The notes below the pieces were generated by a model. The model did no database searches and was not told where the DNA came from. It worked only from the letters and a program-made list of their open reading frames with translations. 64,000 nucleotides of DNA from Emergomyces orientalis (lineage: Eukaryota > Ascomycota > Eurotiomycetes > Onygenales > Ajellomycetaceae): contig MOWL01000001.1 in NCBI GenBank assembly GCA_002110485.1, positions 1,240,001 to 1,304,000 on the forward strand. The letters are read 5' to 3'. Position numbers and translations under genes: made by a program. Positions 34,201 to 43,699 of the stretch are shown here, piece by piece (positions within the stretch are counted from its first letter, which is position 1; each line of letters starts with the position of its first letter).

Positions 34201-35983
34201 ACCTCCCATAACCTTCGTGGCCAGTTCCGGCAGCAGGACCACGACGAGTTTGTTTATCTTTCCAATCCACACCAGCTACATCGGTATCCGATTTTCCTTT
34301 CCTGGAAAATATTCCAAAACGCCTTGTCCCGCCAGTTGGTGCCGGTTCTTTAGGTTCCTTGGGGTCTTTGAGTAGGACTGTGTTTGCACAGGAAAGGGAG
34401 TCCTTTGAAGCCATAGCAATTCTGGAATTCTGGCTACCCACGGGATAGGGCGAAGCATATCGATTGGGGACTCGGTTTGAACCTTTGGACTGGAACGATT
34501 CTGTTGATGAATTGATATGATGAGTCTGATGAAACTTGCCATGAGTAGAGTCGTTAGATGCTCGTCGTCTATGACCAGAGTACTTTAGGGTAGCCATATT
34601 ACTCTGAATTACCGGGGATGGTTTTAGTTCCAGGTCGCTTGTACCAGCACGGCTGGGCCTTGGTGGCCGAATGATCGAGGTTGGAGCTGGAAGCCGAGAA
34701 GAATTTTCCGGTTGGGGTTGACATGATTCGATGATTTGCCTTTCTTCCCGTGTCTCTAAGTCCTCATTCGATCTTTGAGTGGAATCGCCCTCCCTCGACT
34801 TCGGAGATGTGAACTTAGTGGATGATTTTCGAGGCGGAGGGCCGCGAGGAGGTTCGAATGACTTATTATTGCTACCATACTGCCGTTCGGTTTTTTCAGT
34901 TTTGACTGCCGTTATAGGAGGATGAGTCTGGGATTTACGGGGTGCTCTTGGGTAAAAGGTTGGTCTATCTTTGTTGGTAGTGGCGGGGATGGTGGAAGGA
35001 ACAGGGGCAGTAGAATGCCTAGGGAGCGGACTTCTAGAAATAGCAGGACTCGGTTGCCTTAATCGTGATCCGACTTTTGTTGGTTGAGTGATCCCGGGTG
35101 AATACGAAGACATGGATGTTGGAGTGGACGTCCTGCTACTCCATGGTCCGGGGGATTCGGAATATCTCGTCGAAGGACTGCTAGTGGATGTAAAATTAGG
35201 AGTCGGAGGGGGAAAGGTCGTTGTATTTACTTCATTTGTGAGTCCAGCCAATTCTTTTGGGATTTCTTTCGGAATGCGAGGAATGTGGCTTTCGCCAGCC
35301 CTGGTACGCGGTTGAACCGTTGATTGTAGAGGTGCTGACCTCAGCGGCGCATGCTGAACTTGATCTTGAGTTCGACTCTTGAAATCTTTGTGGTGCTCCG
35401 CCACTGAATTGAAGTCTGAGATTAATCCACTATTCTCACCTTCTATTTTCGCCAAGGAAGTATTAGAACCAAAAAAACCAAACTTCGAAGTCTCGGGTCT
35501 CGCCCTACTACGCTCGGCGTATTGTTCTATCGACGGAGCTTTTCTCCGCAGAACGTTACGGGAACGGCCCTCTGCTGGTATTATTTTCCCGGATCTGCCA
35601 GGAGTTGCGGGGCCCAGCTTCAACTGAGGTTGGGAAGGGGGGGGCATCTTGCCCATCGACGGTACTAAGCTAGGAGCTAGGGCGGAGCCAATTTTCGAGG
35701 GCTGCGGAATCCCCAAGGACTGCCCGTTTTCTTTTGACGGAATTTGGGTATTCTGAGGAATCGGAATTCTTCCTCGATATGAATCCTCGCCTTCTGAGAC
35801 TGACGAGCCTCGTCTAGTTCTGGATGGCAGAAAAGTTCGCTGCATTTGCGATCTAGTTGTCGTCAAACCAGACTGGCCTGCATTCGGTACACCCGGAATT
35901 CTAGACAAGTGGACATCTTGAGGCGGCCCCGCGACTTCCTTCTGTCTTAACATCCGCCCACGATCGAATCTGTGAGAGGACAT
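31244..35983 (-). CDS. Large serine-rich protein with C-terminal methyltransferase-like domain
   Basis: Single exon of 1579 aa. The start is the ATG at 35983 (ACC ATG TCC, MSSHRFDRGRMLRQKE); the frame is open to 36055 but begins there with TTG. Residues 1 to about 1270 are low complexity, rich in Ser, Pro, Arg and Thr, with many basic-Ser patches that look like phosphorylation sites and no membrane segment. From about residue 1276 the sequence becomes globular: VLVIDGLGNDDWSFYCAL, a strand-like AATVYSLGFSG, HHANIESPFPFP, then ECKRVLRPGAYLEMNVMDLDM. This order resembles class I S-adenosylmethionine methyltransferases, where the VLRPGG-type segment follows motif III. The glycine-rich motif I is atypical (DGLGN rather than GxGxG), so catalysis is uncertain. 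A conserved C-terminal block (WWYTRCYEAAILPDG, RVLRECQRRATGFRLLIAYAQK) ends the protein. Fungal homologues are uncharacterised as far as I know. Confidence 0.8.
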   Translation of the reverse strand: MSSHRFDRGRMLRQKEVAGPPQDVHLSRIPGVPNAGQSGLTTTRSQMQRTFLPSRTRRGSSVSEGEDSYRGRIPIPQNTQIPSKENGQSLGIPQPSKIGSALAPSLVPSMGKMPPPSQPQLKLGPATPGRSGKIIPAEGRSRNVLRRKAPSIEQYAERSRARPETSKFGFFGSNTSLAKIEGENSGLISDFNSVAEHHKDFKSRTQDQVQHAPLRSAPLQSTVQPRTRAGESHIPRIPKEIPKELAGLTNEVNTTTFPPPTPNFTSTSSPSTRYSESPGPWSSRTSTPTSMSSYSPGITQPTKVGSRLRQPSPAISRSPLPRHSTAPVPSTIPATTNKDRPTFYPRAPRKSQTHPPITAVKTEKTERQYGSNNKSFEPPRGPPPRKSSTKFTSPKSREGDSTQRSNEDLETREERQIIESCQPQPENSSRLPAPTSIIRPPRPSRAGTSDLELKPSPVIQSNMATLKYSGHRRRASNDSTHGKFHQTHHINSSTESFQSKGSNRVPNRYASPYPVGSQNSRIAMASKDSLSCANTVLLKDPKEPKEPAPTGGTRRFGIFSRKGKSDTDVAGVDWKDKQTRRGPAAGTGHEGYGRYAQRGRRSSVNSVNGRARSSSATAPSRKGSNASQESEMDDFLLDRLEPVVINGGGINGAELSRTQSEQSASSVSVASTANSRPGAHCSKAVGDSSESLVLGIEHTAQPDETFDSLLHRMHGREEMPSLANRRSFRKSQLFGSKEGTTLPLSIHTDVPKSRPSIDSGNTSQTSFSQSSVSITMNDRVHDKKENKKPEKKGKWNFFQRSHQNSRKGSRPEPGLAVEVPVAISKLPASRQVAHYALLENEHIDSESLRDIFQGIEESPPPEEEADQTEEVPLGLGLKRQHGHSVLLPSPPQLGGYTFEKLPSSPKVFFNKSIFDETVTKGAQPKTDVRQERRPNRLASVGRIPMVISSREVQKNQPIPSFSRPFSRVDMPSLTSTSNSQPVQFYNPGRLPVGSQTEALPSHEFYPGCAISDPSARVMSGNNPTYARKDHEFLTFPRRKSVTSGSSSSEGCRSLKAVTAVAPRPGSKLNEDEIWNEYDDFIDTVLSPKGAPKKRRSNSSQQSFKMATRASRTLQVELSGPSNGSRFISVPSENSTLHQSMSSTRSSGSSVRLRRSMILSALHSSISQSPPMSFNDLYGGYGSKNSTELIYQGGTLPVRRPDSESDTIRESSLPTPKNNEADRRRNTILLDRAERDRNGAVEQTNLRSSSLMTSRWLSFGRVLFSPAHNHLQDQDQGRVLVIDGLGNDDWSFYCALTYPAATVYSLGFSGPSTISNNPAAWKPPSNHRTIHHANIESPFPFPKGFFTAAVIRFPAACSESGLRVTISECKRVLRPGAYLEMNVMDLDMVNMGSRTRKAVRMLKERICVADPSTSLKPASDNIQRLLGKRGFENLNRCIVGVPVAGTILSSSDTSSSNRSTTATLPTPMQPYPQNSTSTIQGGSRSRRTPSDDPSVSLGDLLSDSTPSESNDESIAKMVAKVARWWYTRCYEAAILPDGNPDYSIWADRRVLRECQRRATGFRLLIAYAQKPSEPRRTASV

Positions 35984-38900
35984 GGTGTGACCCGAGCTCA
36001 AAATGCCCGATCCTGTAGGGAGACCAGCTTTCCAAAATTTTACTATGACTAGCAAGCCACAGAATCATAACGGATGAGGACCAAGTAGTTGCATGTAAAT
36101 GTAGTCCGTATAGTATCTGCATCAAAGTCAAAAAAACATGCTTCAAGGTCTTCCCGGGGTTTCTATAGTCATGCTATGGTGACTCACAGTCAGAACCAGT
36201 TTTCTCCATCCCTTGTTGCTTTATGCTATGACAAACAATCATAGAAAACACAATAACATTCACAATGGCCCGCAAAATACATGGGCTTAACAATACGTGC
36301 TTTAAGAAATAATTCTAAAAGATTGATTGTGGATTATAAATAACCCGTATAAAATAAAATAAACAACGTCAAGAGAAAGGATATGTGTTGGCCTCTCTTA
36401 TAACGTATATATGTGTTTTAAAAATCACCAGAAAGATTTGAGGCACAGGATGGTCACCGCAAAGACGACGTTGAGGCACTTGGACACAAATATTGCATAT
36501 ATGCGACTCCGCCACACACGGCGGACCCGTTAAGGCCTGAATGCAGTGAGCTGTGGCTCAACAGACGTGGCAGGGGCCAAGGGAGCTGGTAAGGCGAACG
36601 ACTAGAGGACTGCCACGTCAATGAGTGTCATCATTATGCAGAGTCAGTTCCTGGATCGACGGATAGGGCCAAAATGAAAGATCAAAATATAGAGGACTGT
36701 GAAGTTTTCTTTCAGGAAGCAGAAGTGGGCGAAAAAGAGAAGAAGAATGTAGAGAGGACAGTACTGAGGTGCCGTCGACTTCTCTTTAAGGTCCAAGGAG
36801 GGGTCATTGTGCCCAGGGCCCTTCGTTACGGACCCGACAGGGATGTAAAGAGTCGGGCGCCTGTGGATTTCAGCAATGGAGTCTCACCCTGAGCGGGCGG
36901 GAGTGACTGGGAAGACCATAGTGAAATCGAGGTCCAGCAATGAGGCGACAGGAGAGTCACGGATAACGGTGCGGAACGGAGCACGGCTGCTGGGGGGTTT
37001 CCCGCTAAATCCAGACTTTTCTTAGGGCCGGGCTTATTGGCAGTGGCGAGTCACGGGGGGCGCGGCTCCACCAAACGAAGCTCTGGTTGAGCGAGTGTCT
37101 GCAAAGAGGAAGGAAGCTGGACTTCGGGCTTCCGGCGCTCTGATATGCTCGCATTGTTGCTATAGTGGATACCAGTGGGTATGCCAGAGAGCATTGGGGG
37201 TTTTGGGCCTGCGAACAAGAACAAGACTTTGGTAGCTCACAGCACGGATCCCTTCGTTACATCTAGTTAGGTGCAACAGATTTCTTTCCTTGAATAAAAA
37301 GCCCACTCAATCATGCTGCAAGGAGCAGCAAACCCATATTCGTGACTTTGGATGGCGCAGATTCTATGTCAGCCAGTCATTGTGCGGACCTTGTATTGCA
37401 ACAGCCATAGACATCGGTTGTGCTGCGTCAAATACCACTTCAAGCAGCTCAGGGCTTCGAAGATCATGTGGTTACCAAAGGGCAATTCAATAATGTCCAC
37501 CAAATGAAAAACCATCGCAATTTCCAGACCCCAGGATTCATGACTCCGCTTGCAAATCTCAGCCAGCTTCAACGCCTATGGTTTGTGTACTCCTAACTTT
37601 GGCCATTCATACTTCTGGCCTGAAGTCACAGGTCAAAGTACCAGGGGCCAATACGCTCCTTCAGAGGTAGGCTCCTTTTACTAGCCTGTAACTCTGCGAT
37701 GCCCCGCCCCAGACCACACTCGCATGATCAAATAATCCCTTTTAAGTGTACGCTGCCTATCAGGTTTCAAAACAGAACAGGATAACTCCGTGAGATACTC
37801 TTGACATCGACTACCAGGCGCGCCGTGCCGTCAACAACCAGAATTCCACGACGATCGGCTAATTATTCTCGGAGCTTCAGCATACCAATCAGCGGCATAA
37901 AAAACCTAAACGACCCAATTTATTCTCAGCCTGCTACCTCAGCTACAGTTTCTTCAATCAGTATTGATTTACCCCTCTGATTGGTTATCGATAAGAGGAA
38001 ATGGATCCGTCAATCCAAAATATTTCACAACTCATATTCTATCATATAACACCTTCTCCGCCCGGGGTTATGCATGTCAATCGACAATAATAATGTTCTC
38101 TTGATTGACAGTGATAGTGTGATGATTTGTAAATTCAAGCCCCATGCGAAGAGAAAAATCTTCCCTGCAAAATGGCCTGTCAACCTGTTCGGGGGCGGCG
38201 GCATGCAGGTTAAAGTTGGCGAAGGTTTTTATTCGTCTTACCCAGAGCCAATTGTGTCCCGAATCAGCCAAACGGCGCCGTGATTCGCAGACAGGGTTAT
38301 CAAGCCTAATATTTAGCGTGGCACGCGAGTGCAACTCCAGGCTCGACACTGTCCAAGCAGCCCTTGACCACAATCCAAACTCTCCCCGGAATTCGAGGCT
38401 GCCCTCTGGTTTGTCTGGCCCTTGCGTGAGGCGATACTCTTCAGACCCCCCCGAAAAGTTGACTCAAATGAATTTTATTTGGCAACAATGAAAAGCGCCA
38501 GAATATTAACAGTCAATTTTGACTAAATATTTTGGGCTATTTAGTTTCTGATCGTCGCCCAATACATGATCTTCTTAGTCTGATCTTAATGTCGTGCAGC
38601 GAGGCGCAGACTACCATAGTAAAAGGCAAAATTTAATCCGAAGTGTGAGAAAAAGACAAGAAGGAAAAGAGGCGAAAGCACGTTTCTTCGTGATAGGCAT
38701 ACATATCACGGTGACCAACACAGCCAATTGCTCTGTCAGGAGATTTTAACGTGGGGTAGGTTGACCAGTTAACTAAGGAGGCAAAAAGAGGATCCACGCC
38801 AGAAGATGGTGAATAAACTAGGAGAATTTCCACCATGCGCCCATCTTACTGCTAGAATCATGATCTTACGCAACCTTTTGGGCAGCTTTAACCGCTTAAT

Positions 38901-40254
38901 TCGTCTCACCAAGAGCAATGGAAAAGGCAGTTGGTCAACTACATATCCATCAGTGAAACGAATGAACAAGGAGGGCAAAATGTGAGCATATCAAATTTGT
39001 ATGTCCTTATCCCGTTCTTCTCTCAGAGGAAGTTCAGCGGCTTCCTTTCGCCGAGGAGGTAATCTTGACTGGGGACGAAGATACCGCTCATGCCAGTGAG
39101 TGTTTACCACTGAGCGTAAGCAGCGGGACGAATAGCTCGCTACTTTTTGGTTTCCGAAGCTGAAGCTTTCTTGTTATCAGAAAGAAATAATCCGATTTGG
39201 TGTCATCTTGTACAGTACATATTTATAAAGTACTCTTAGCTAGCTCGTCACGTACGGACTCAATAATACCTATCTACGGAGTACATGGCGAGAAAGAACC
39301 GAAAAGCACAATCAGCCATTGACTAATTACCCCAAGTTTCGTCGCTTGTCTTGCATGGACAACCCTGTGGTCAATCAACGCTATCTGCAGCAACTGTTAT
39401 CGAATATGCAGAGTCCATGCGCGATTCAGCTGCTCAGGGACGGCGGCCCCATGATTCCCCCATAATTCCTGTCACTCCAAACGCACTACCTCCCTAGTTA
39501 AATCCACAGGATTTCAGGTTACCATCAAAAGCCAACTTCATGCACGAATCGGTCACTAATCCATCACGGGGTTCATGATTCGCTTTCAGCAGTGAAAATT
39601 TGCGGCCGTCAATCCAAACCCGTCCGCTCGGCACGTATATTGTGAGACTCCACACATTTCAATCGTGATGAAAATCCACTCGTTAAAACAACGCACTTAT
39701 GCAATCTAATTAAGGTCTTACGAAGCCAAGAATGAATCCATGGGCCGTTGTCGGGGCTTTTATTTTTATCCTCCGCAAGGCTGCTTTTGATCACCACTTA
39801 GGCGGATTAAGCCTTGTGTCGTTATATCAGAAGATTTTTGCTATACACCATTAATACATGATTGTAAAAATACATCTTTCTAACTACAGCCAGACATATT
39901 TACTCTACCCTCTGCAAAGCTCCGGGCTTTTGTTTTGCTGGTTTTCCAGTGACTCTTCTGGAGGGTCAACAACAAACTCAATTTCACTCGATGAAATTGC
40001 CATTATAACAAAAACATGACAAGACACAATAAGGGGAAATCAGATTCCATTTGACTAAAAATGCAACAATAGAAAATAAATTAACAGTAGAAGAAATCCC
40101 ATGCCAGCAAACTCCCAAGTCACAGATCACAAAGATAAGAAATCAACAAAAGTTAATACCTGAGGCTTTAAATGGAAGAACCCGTGATCAATAGAAACGA
40201 CATATTTGAGAAGAAAAAAAGGGAAAAAGGCGATTCGCAGTTGATCGCCTACCT
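35984..40254. other. 4.3 kb intergenic region without supported gene
   Basis: Between the 5' end of the methyltransferase-like gene and the 3' end of THO1. The stretch 36.45-37.2 kb is relatively GC- and purine-rich, unlike the AT-rich sequence on either side, and may be transcribed leader, but none of its frames resembles a protein family. No RNA gene or mobile-element motif was recognised. Confidence 0.55.
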
Positions 40255-41130
40255 TCAACCAAACCGGTTTTTCCTCCTTTCCATCGCAATACGATCTTGC
40301 TCGCTCCGGGGACCGTCGTTCCCACCATTACTTTGTCGGGGGGCTGGTCCTCGGCGTCCCACTCCTCTCCCCATATGGCCCCTTCCCCGTCTGGAATCGC
40401 GGCGTTTTCCACCGCGGCCGCTTCCGCCATCGTCAGTTCCACGCTCCCGCTTCCTTGGGCGCTCCGGCAACGCCTCATCCAAACCTTTTACAATTGCCGC
40501 ATCTTCCGTAACTGTCCCAAATCTCTTCGCCCTTTCAACAGCCTTCTTAGCTTGCTCCAGCGCCGTTGACGAATCCTCCACTATCCCGAATTTCTCAGCG
40601 CGAGCTTTCCTTTTAGCGAGTTCAACTTCCAGGTCGGTGGCTGATAGTCCTATGCTATAATCCACTGCTGGTTTCTCTTCAGGTTTCTCACTGGATTGCA
40701 CGTCGGTGCCGTTAATTCCCTCCGCGGCAACAGCTTTGTCTCCAACAGCTGCCGCGCTGGGTGCTTCCACCTTGCTTTCGCTTCTCGCAGCTTTCAGATC
40801 ATGGGTCGTGGAGGGATCGATATAAACCTTCTGATTAGGTACCACAGTGGGGTTAGGGACTTGGTTTATTGGGGCGGTAGTTGATGTGCCAGTGCTCGGT
40901 TTCACAGGTACGGCGGGTTCAGCAAGGGCTGCATCGTCGTCCCAATCGATGACATCTTCAACCGCAGCTGATTTCGAGGGCGCTGCGGCCGCCGCTTTAT
41001 CGGCTTCTGCTTTATCCGCTTCCTGGAGTCGGGCGACTAAGTCTGCCTTTTTCCCTGTGTGTGGTAGTGAACGGGACTTGAGGATCTCAATGAGCTCCGC
41101 GTTTGTCTTTTTGGCATACTCCACTGTCAT
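40255..41130 (-). CDS. THO1: SAP-domain mRNP protein Tho1 (CIP29/SARNP family)
   Basis: Nuclear RNA- and DNA-binding protein associated with TREX/THO-linked mRNP assembly. Single exon of 291 aa from the ATG at 41130 (MTVEYAKKTNAELIE); a longer open frame upstream is leader. An N-terminal SAP domain occupies residues 4-38 (KTNAELIEILKSRSL, then GKKADLVARLQ). The linker is Ala/Pro/Lys-rich with an acidic WDDD segment. The Tho1/MOS11 C-terminal motif follows, with its paired helix (ELAKRKARAEKFG, ALEQAKKAVERAKRFG). The tail is RG/RGG-like (GRGGKRRDSRRGRGHMGRG), suited to RNA contact and arginine methylation, ending RIAMERRKNRFG. Domain order matches the family; it is longer than yeast Tho1 because of the linker. 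Confidence 0.92.
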   Translation of the reverse strand: MTVEYAKKTNAELIEILKSRSLPHTGKKADLVARLQEADKAEADKAAAAAPSKSAAVEDVIDWDDDAALAEPAVPVKPSTGTSTTAPINQVPNPTVVPNQKVYIDPSTTHDLKAARSESKVEAPSAAAVGDKAVAAEGINGTDVQSSEKPEEKPAVDYSIGLSATDLEVELAKRKARAEKFGIVEDSSTALEQAKKAVERAKRFGTVTEDAAIVKGLDEALPERPRKRERGTDDGGSGRGGKRRDSRRGRGHMGRGVGRRGPAPRQSNGGNDGPRSEQDRIAMERRKNRFG

Positions 41131-43699
41131 TGTGAATGATGTGGTAGGACAGGTGGTATGAGACGTCTGTATAGTATTGTAGATGAAAGCCCGATAATTA
41201 CGTAAAAATGCTGCTCGCAAGTCGAGATTACTTGTGCAGGAAACTCCTTAGATGCGCCAGAAAAGGAGACTTTCGTAGCGATGTGTGATCGAGGAAATTT
41301 TGCGAGAATTCAAGAAGTGTAGGATCGCATGGCGTGGTATGTGTGTAAACGAAAAGTAGATATGCAAATTAGAGCTGAATGGGGGACGTTTAAGTAACCG
41401 GAAGGGTGAAAAGCTCAAAGGGTCCAAGGTTTTGTTGCTTTGATTCGGATGGCGATCGATAAAAATGTCGCGGTTGGCCTGGAAAATCTCCTGAGTTCGA
41501 TCGCGTCACGGGTTGAGCCGCGCCTAGCCCGAAAGGGAAGTGACCGTGATCTTAGTCACGTGAGTATATTGTGATTAGTCATTCGATGATTGCAAATATC
41601 ACTGCTTTTGTTTTGTTTTTTAATACTCAGAACACAAGTCGGTTCTAAGAATCCATCATGGGGAACTTTTGCAGTTGTAGTGAATTGTTCTGTAATTGCA
41701 TGAATAAATTGAGATTTCTGACTTGGATAACTTCTTCCCTTTAGCAAGCGCCACCACGAAGAATCGGGAACAGGAAGCGAACCTGTTTCTTGAGCTCTCT
41801 TTGAAGTCTCGCCTGTGCTTAACCAGCCATCTCACTTTGTGGGTGAGGGAAACTGTTCAAAATTGTGTAAGGGCTTTTCCAACTCAATTCAGGATAACAA
41901 GGGAACGAGTTCAAGACCAACCGCAAATTGAGCAAGACGGAAATAGCAATGACCCAACCTCCACCACTTTCATCTCCAGGCCAGGCCGATATTATCCTTC
42001 ATGCCAACCATGTGAGAATGATTCGGTATGGCTTGTTCACGTTAGGGCTAAACGATATTTAGGAGCAAGGCGAAAAAATTCTAAGCACCACGCCAAGTGG
42101 AAATATTCCCTGCCCTTTTCTTCTTGCCCCTCATTTTTCACTGCTTTCTGAAGCTATCTACAGAAATTCAAAATGTGAGATACAGAATCTCAGCACAAAG
42201 ACAAAAAATTGCCCAGACTATATTATTTGGAATTTGTCAAACAAATGGGGATTACTCCGCTGAAGATATGCCAAATCTATTTCCTTCTTCCACTGAACCT
42301 AGGGGAGGAAGGTCCACACCACCACAAAGTCACATTACCAAAATGGCACCGAGCGAACGGTTCGCCCTCCATCCAGTCACAGTCCAGAACTTACCCTTGC
42401 TCTGTCACACCACCCTTCCAACTCCTTGACACTTTTATTCTTGTCCATTCAAACGGTGAATTGGCAGCGGGTCTTCTCAAGGAGCTTAATTAGCAGGAAG
42501 GGGAGACAGCGAACAGAGCGCTGTGGATCACAGGGGGCGGCAAACTTTCCTTGGCGACCCCTTCTCTGCCCACTGAGTTAATGCATGGAAAATATCATTA
42601 TGGCGATGGACATCAGCGCATGTATAGAATTATGATCTGTGTGATAAATAGGCATTAGCTTGGTTTATCGATGATAGGGAGAGGAATCTAGATCATTTCA
42701 ATAAATCCGCCGTCTCTACGACACTTACTCCGTACTTTGCACGCAGTTTATGATTAGGCATGCAACACACCATGGAACTTGACATCTTAAACCCTGATCG
42801 CTCCCCACACCGCCACCCCAAAATATTTCAAATACCAATTCATAGCGCCAAACCCACAACCAAAAAGAAAAATTGGATCTCATTTTCTCCAGGCCTGGAC
42901 TAGCTAATTCCCAGGATTTGTGAAAGAGACGGCTTCGGGCAAAATTGATAGTATGCTTTCCGTTTCCCTGCCAGTTTACGCCCTGTTTCTCTGGAGCAGA
43001 ATCTTTGTTCGCCTGCGCCGCCGCTACAGCTGCGGTAATAGTCCCACATAGATACATGATGTTCGGCAAGGCATTTGATACACTTAAATCCAAGTCAACG
43101 TTCCCGTCAGCACTCAACACGTGTCAATCGTGGCGAGTAAGGGAAGAAATAGTCTTCAACTTGCAGGGACATTTTATGCTGAAGGGCCAAGGCATGCACT
43201 GCGCCACATGACAGTGGCTGAGACCATTGTAGTCCATTCCATCATCACGTGATTTGAGAACTCGCGGCTCGATCAAGCCCAGGCACTCTCCAAAAGGCGC
43301 TGAGTTGGGGGGAGGGAAGAGGGAAATCATTTAAGTGTTGGGATGGAATAAACGACAGCTACGTGAGATACAGTAAGCAGTCATATGAGTTGTGCGTCTG
43401 CGACTTAGCACAAAGTAGGAGACAAACAAAATATTGATAGAAGCATAATGAAAAATAAGTGTAAAATAGCCCATTTAGAAGCAGACCCACCAGTTCCCTT
43501 TATCGGCAATAGGATCAGAATGAATAAAGAGAAAGTTTCCCAACCTGGGTCTCGCAAAGGAGAAACAAAAGTAGCAACCGAAGGTTAAAGTGGAGGGTCA
43601 ATAACACCGACCTGACTATTGTTAAGGAAAGGAAGAAGTATGATGGTACAAAATGATTGAATCGCCCACGGAAGATAGCATTATTTAAAACCTTTCCCC
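41131..43699. other. 2.6 kb intergenic region between THO1 and pob3
   Basis: Holds the THO1 promoter side (41131 upward) and the pob3 3' flank. A CACGTG hexamer occurs at 41557-41562, about 430 nt upstream of the THO1 ATG, and an 8-nt palindrome TCACGTGA at 43245-43252. Open frames in between lack recognisable domains. Confidence 0.55.
43245..43252. promoter_or_regulatory. TCACGTGA E-box palindrome
   Basis: Perfect 8-nt palindrome containing CACGTG, the core bound by fungal bHLH factors of the Cbf1/SREBP type. It is roughly 450 nt beyond the pob3 stop and 2.1 kb from THO1, so the gene it might serve is unclear. Confidence 0.25.

Noticed and set aside
35984..36055. 24-residue N-terminal extension of the methyltransferase-like protein
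   Set aside because: The frame starts with TTG; the first ATG is at 35983 in a good context.
36450..37150. GC- and purine-rich stretch considered as RNA gene or foreign insert
   Set aside because: No rRNA, tRNA or snRNA signature and no clear borders; only a composition change.
40255..41220. Longer Tho1 frame starting at 41220
   Set aside because: The SAP domain follows directly after the ATG at 41130, and the 30 extra residues do not resemble the family.
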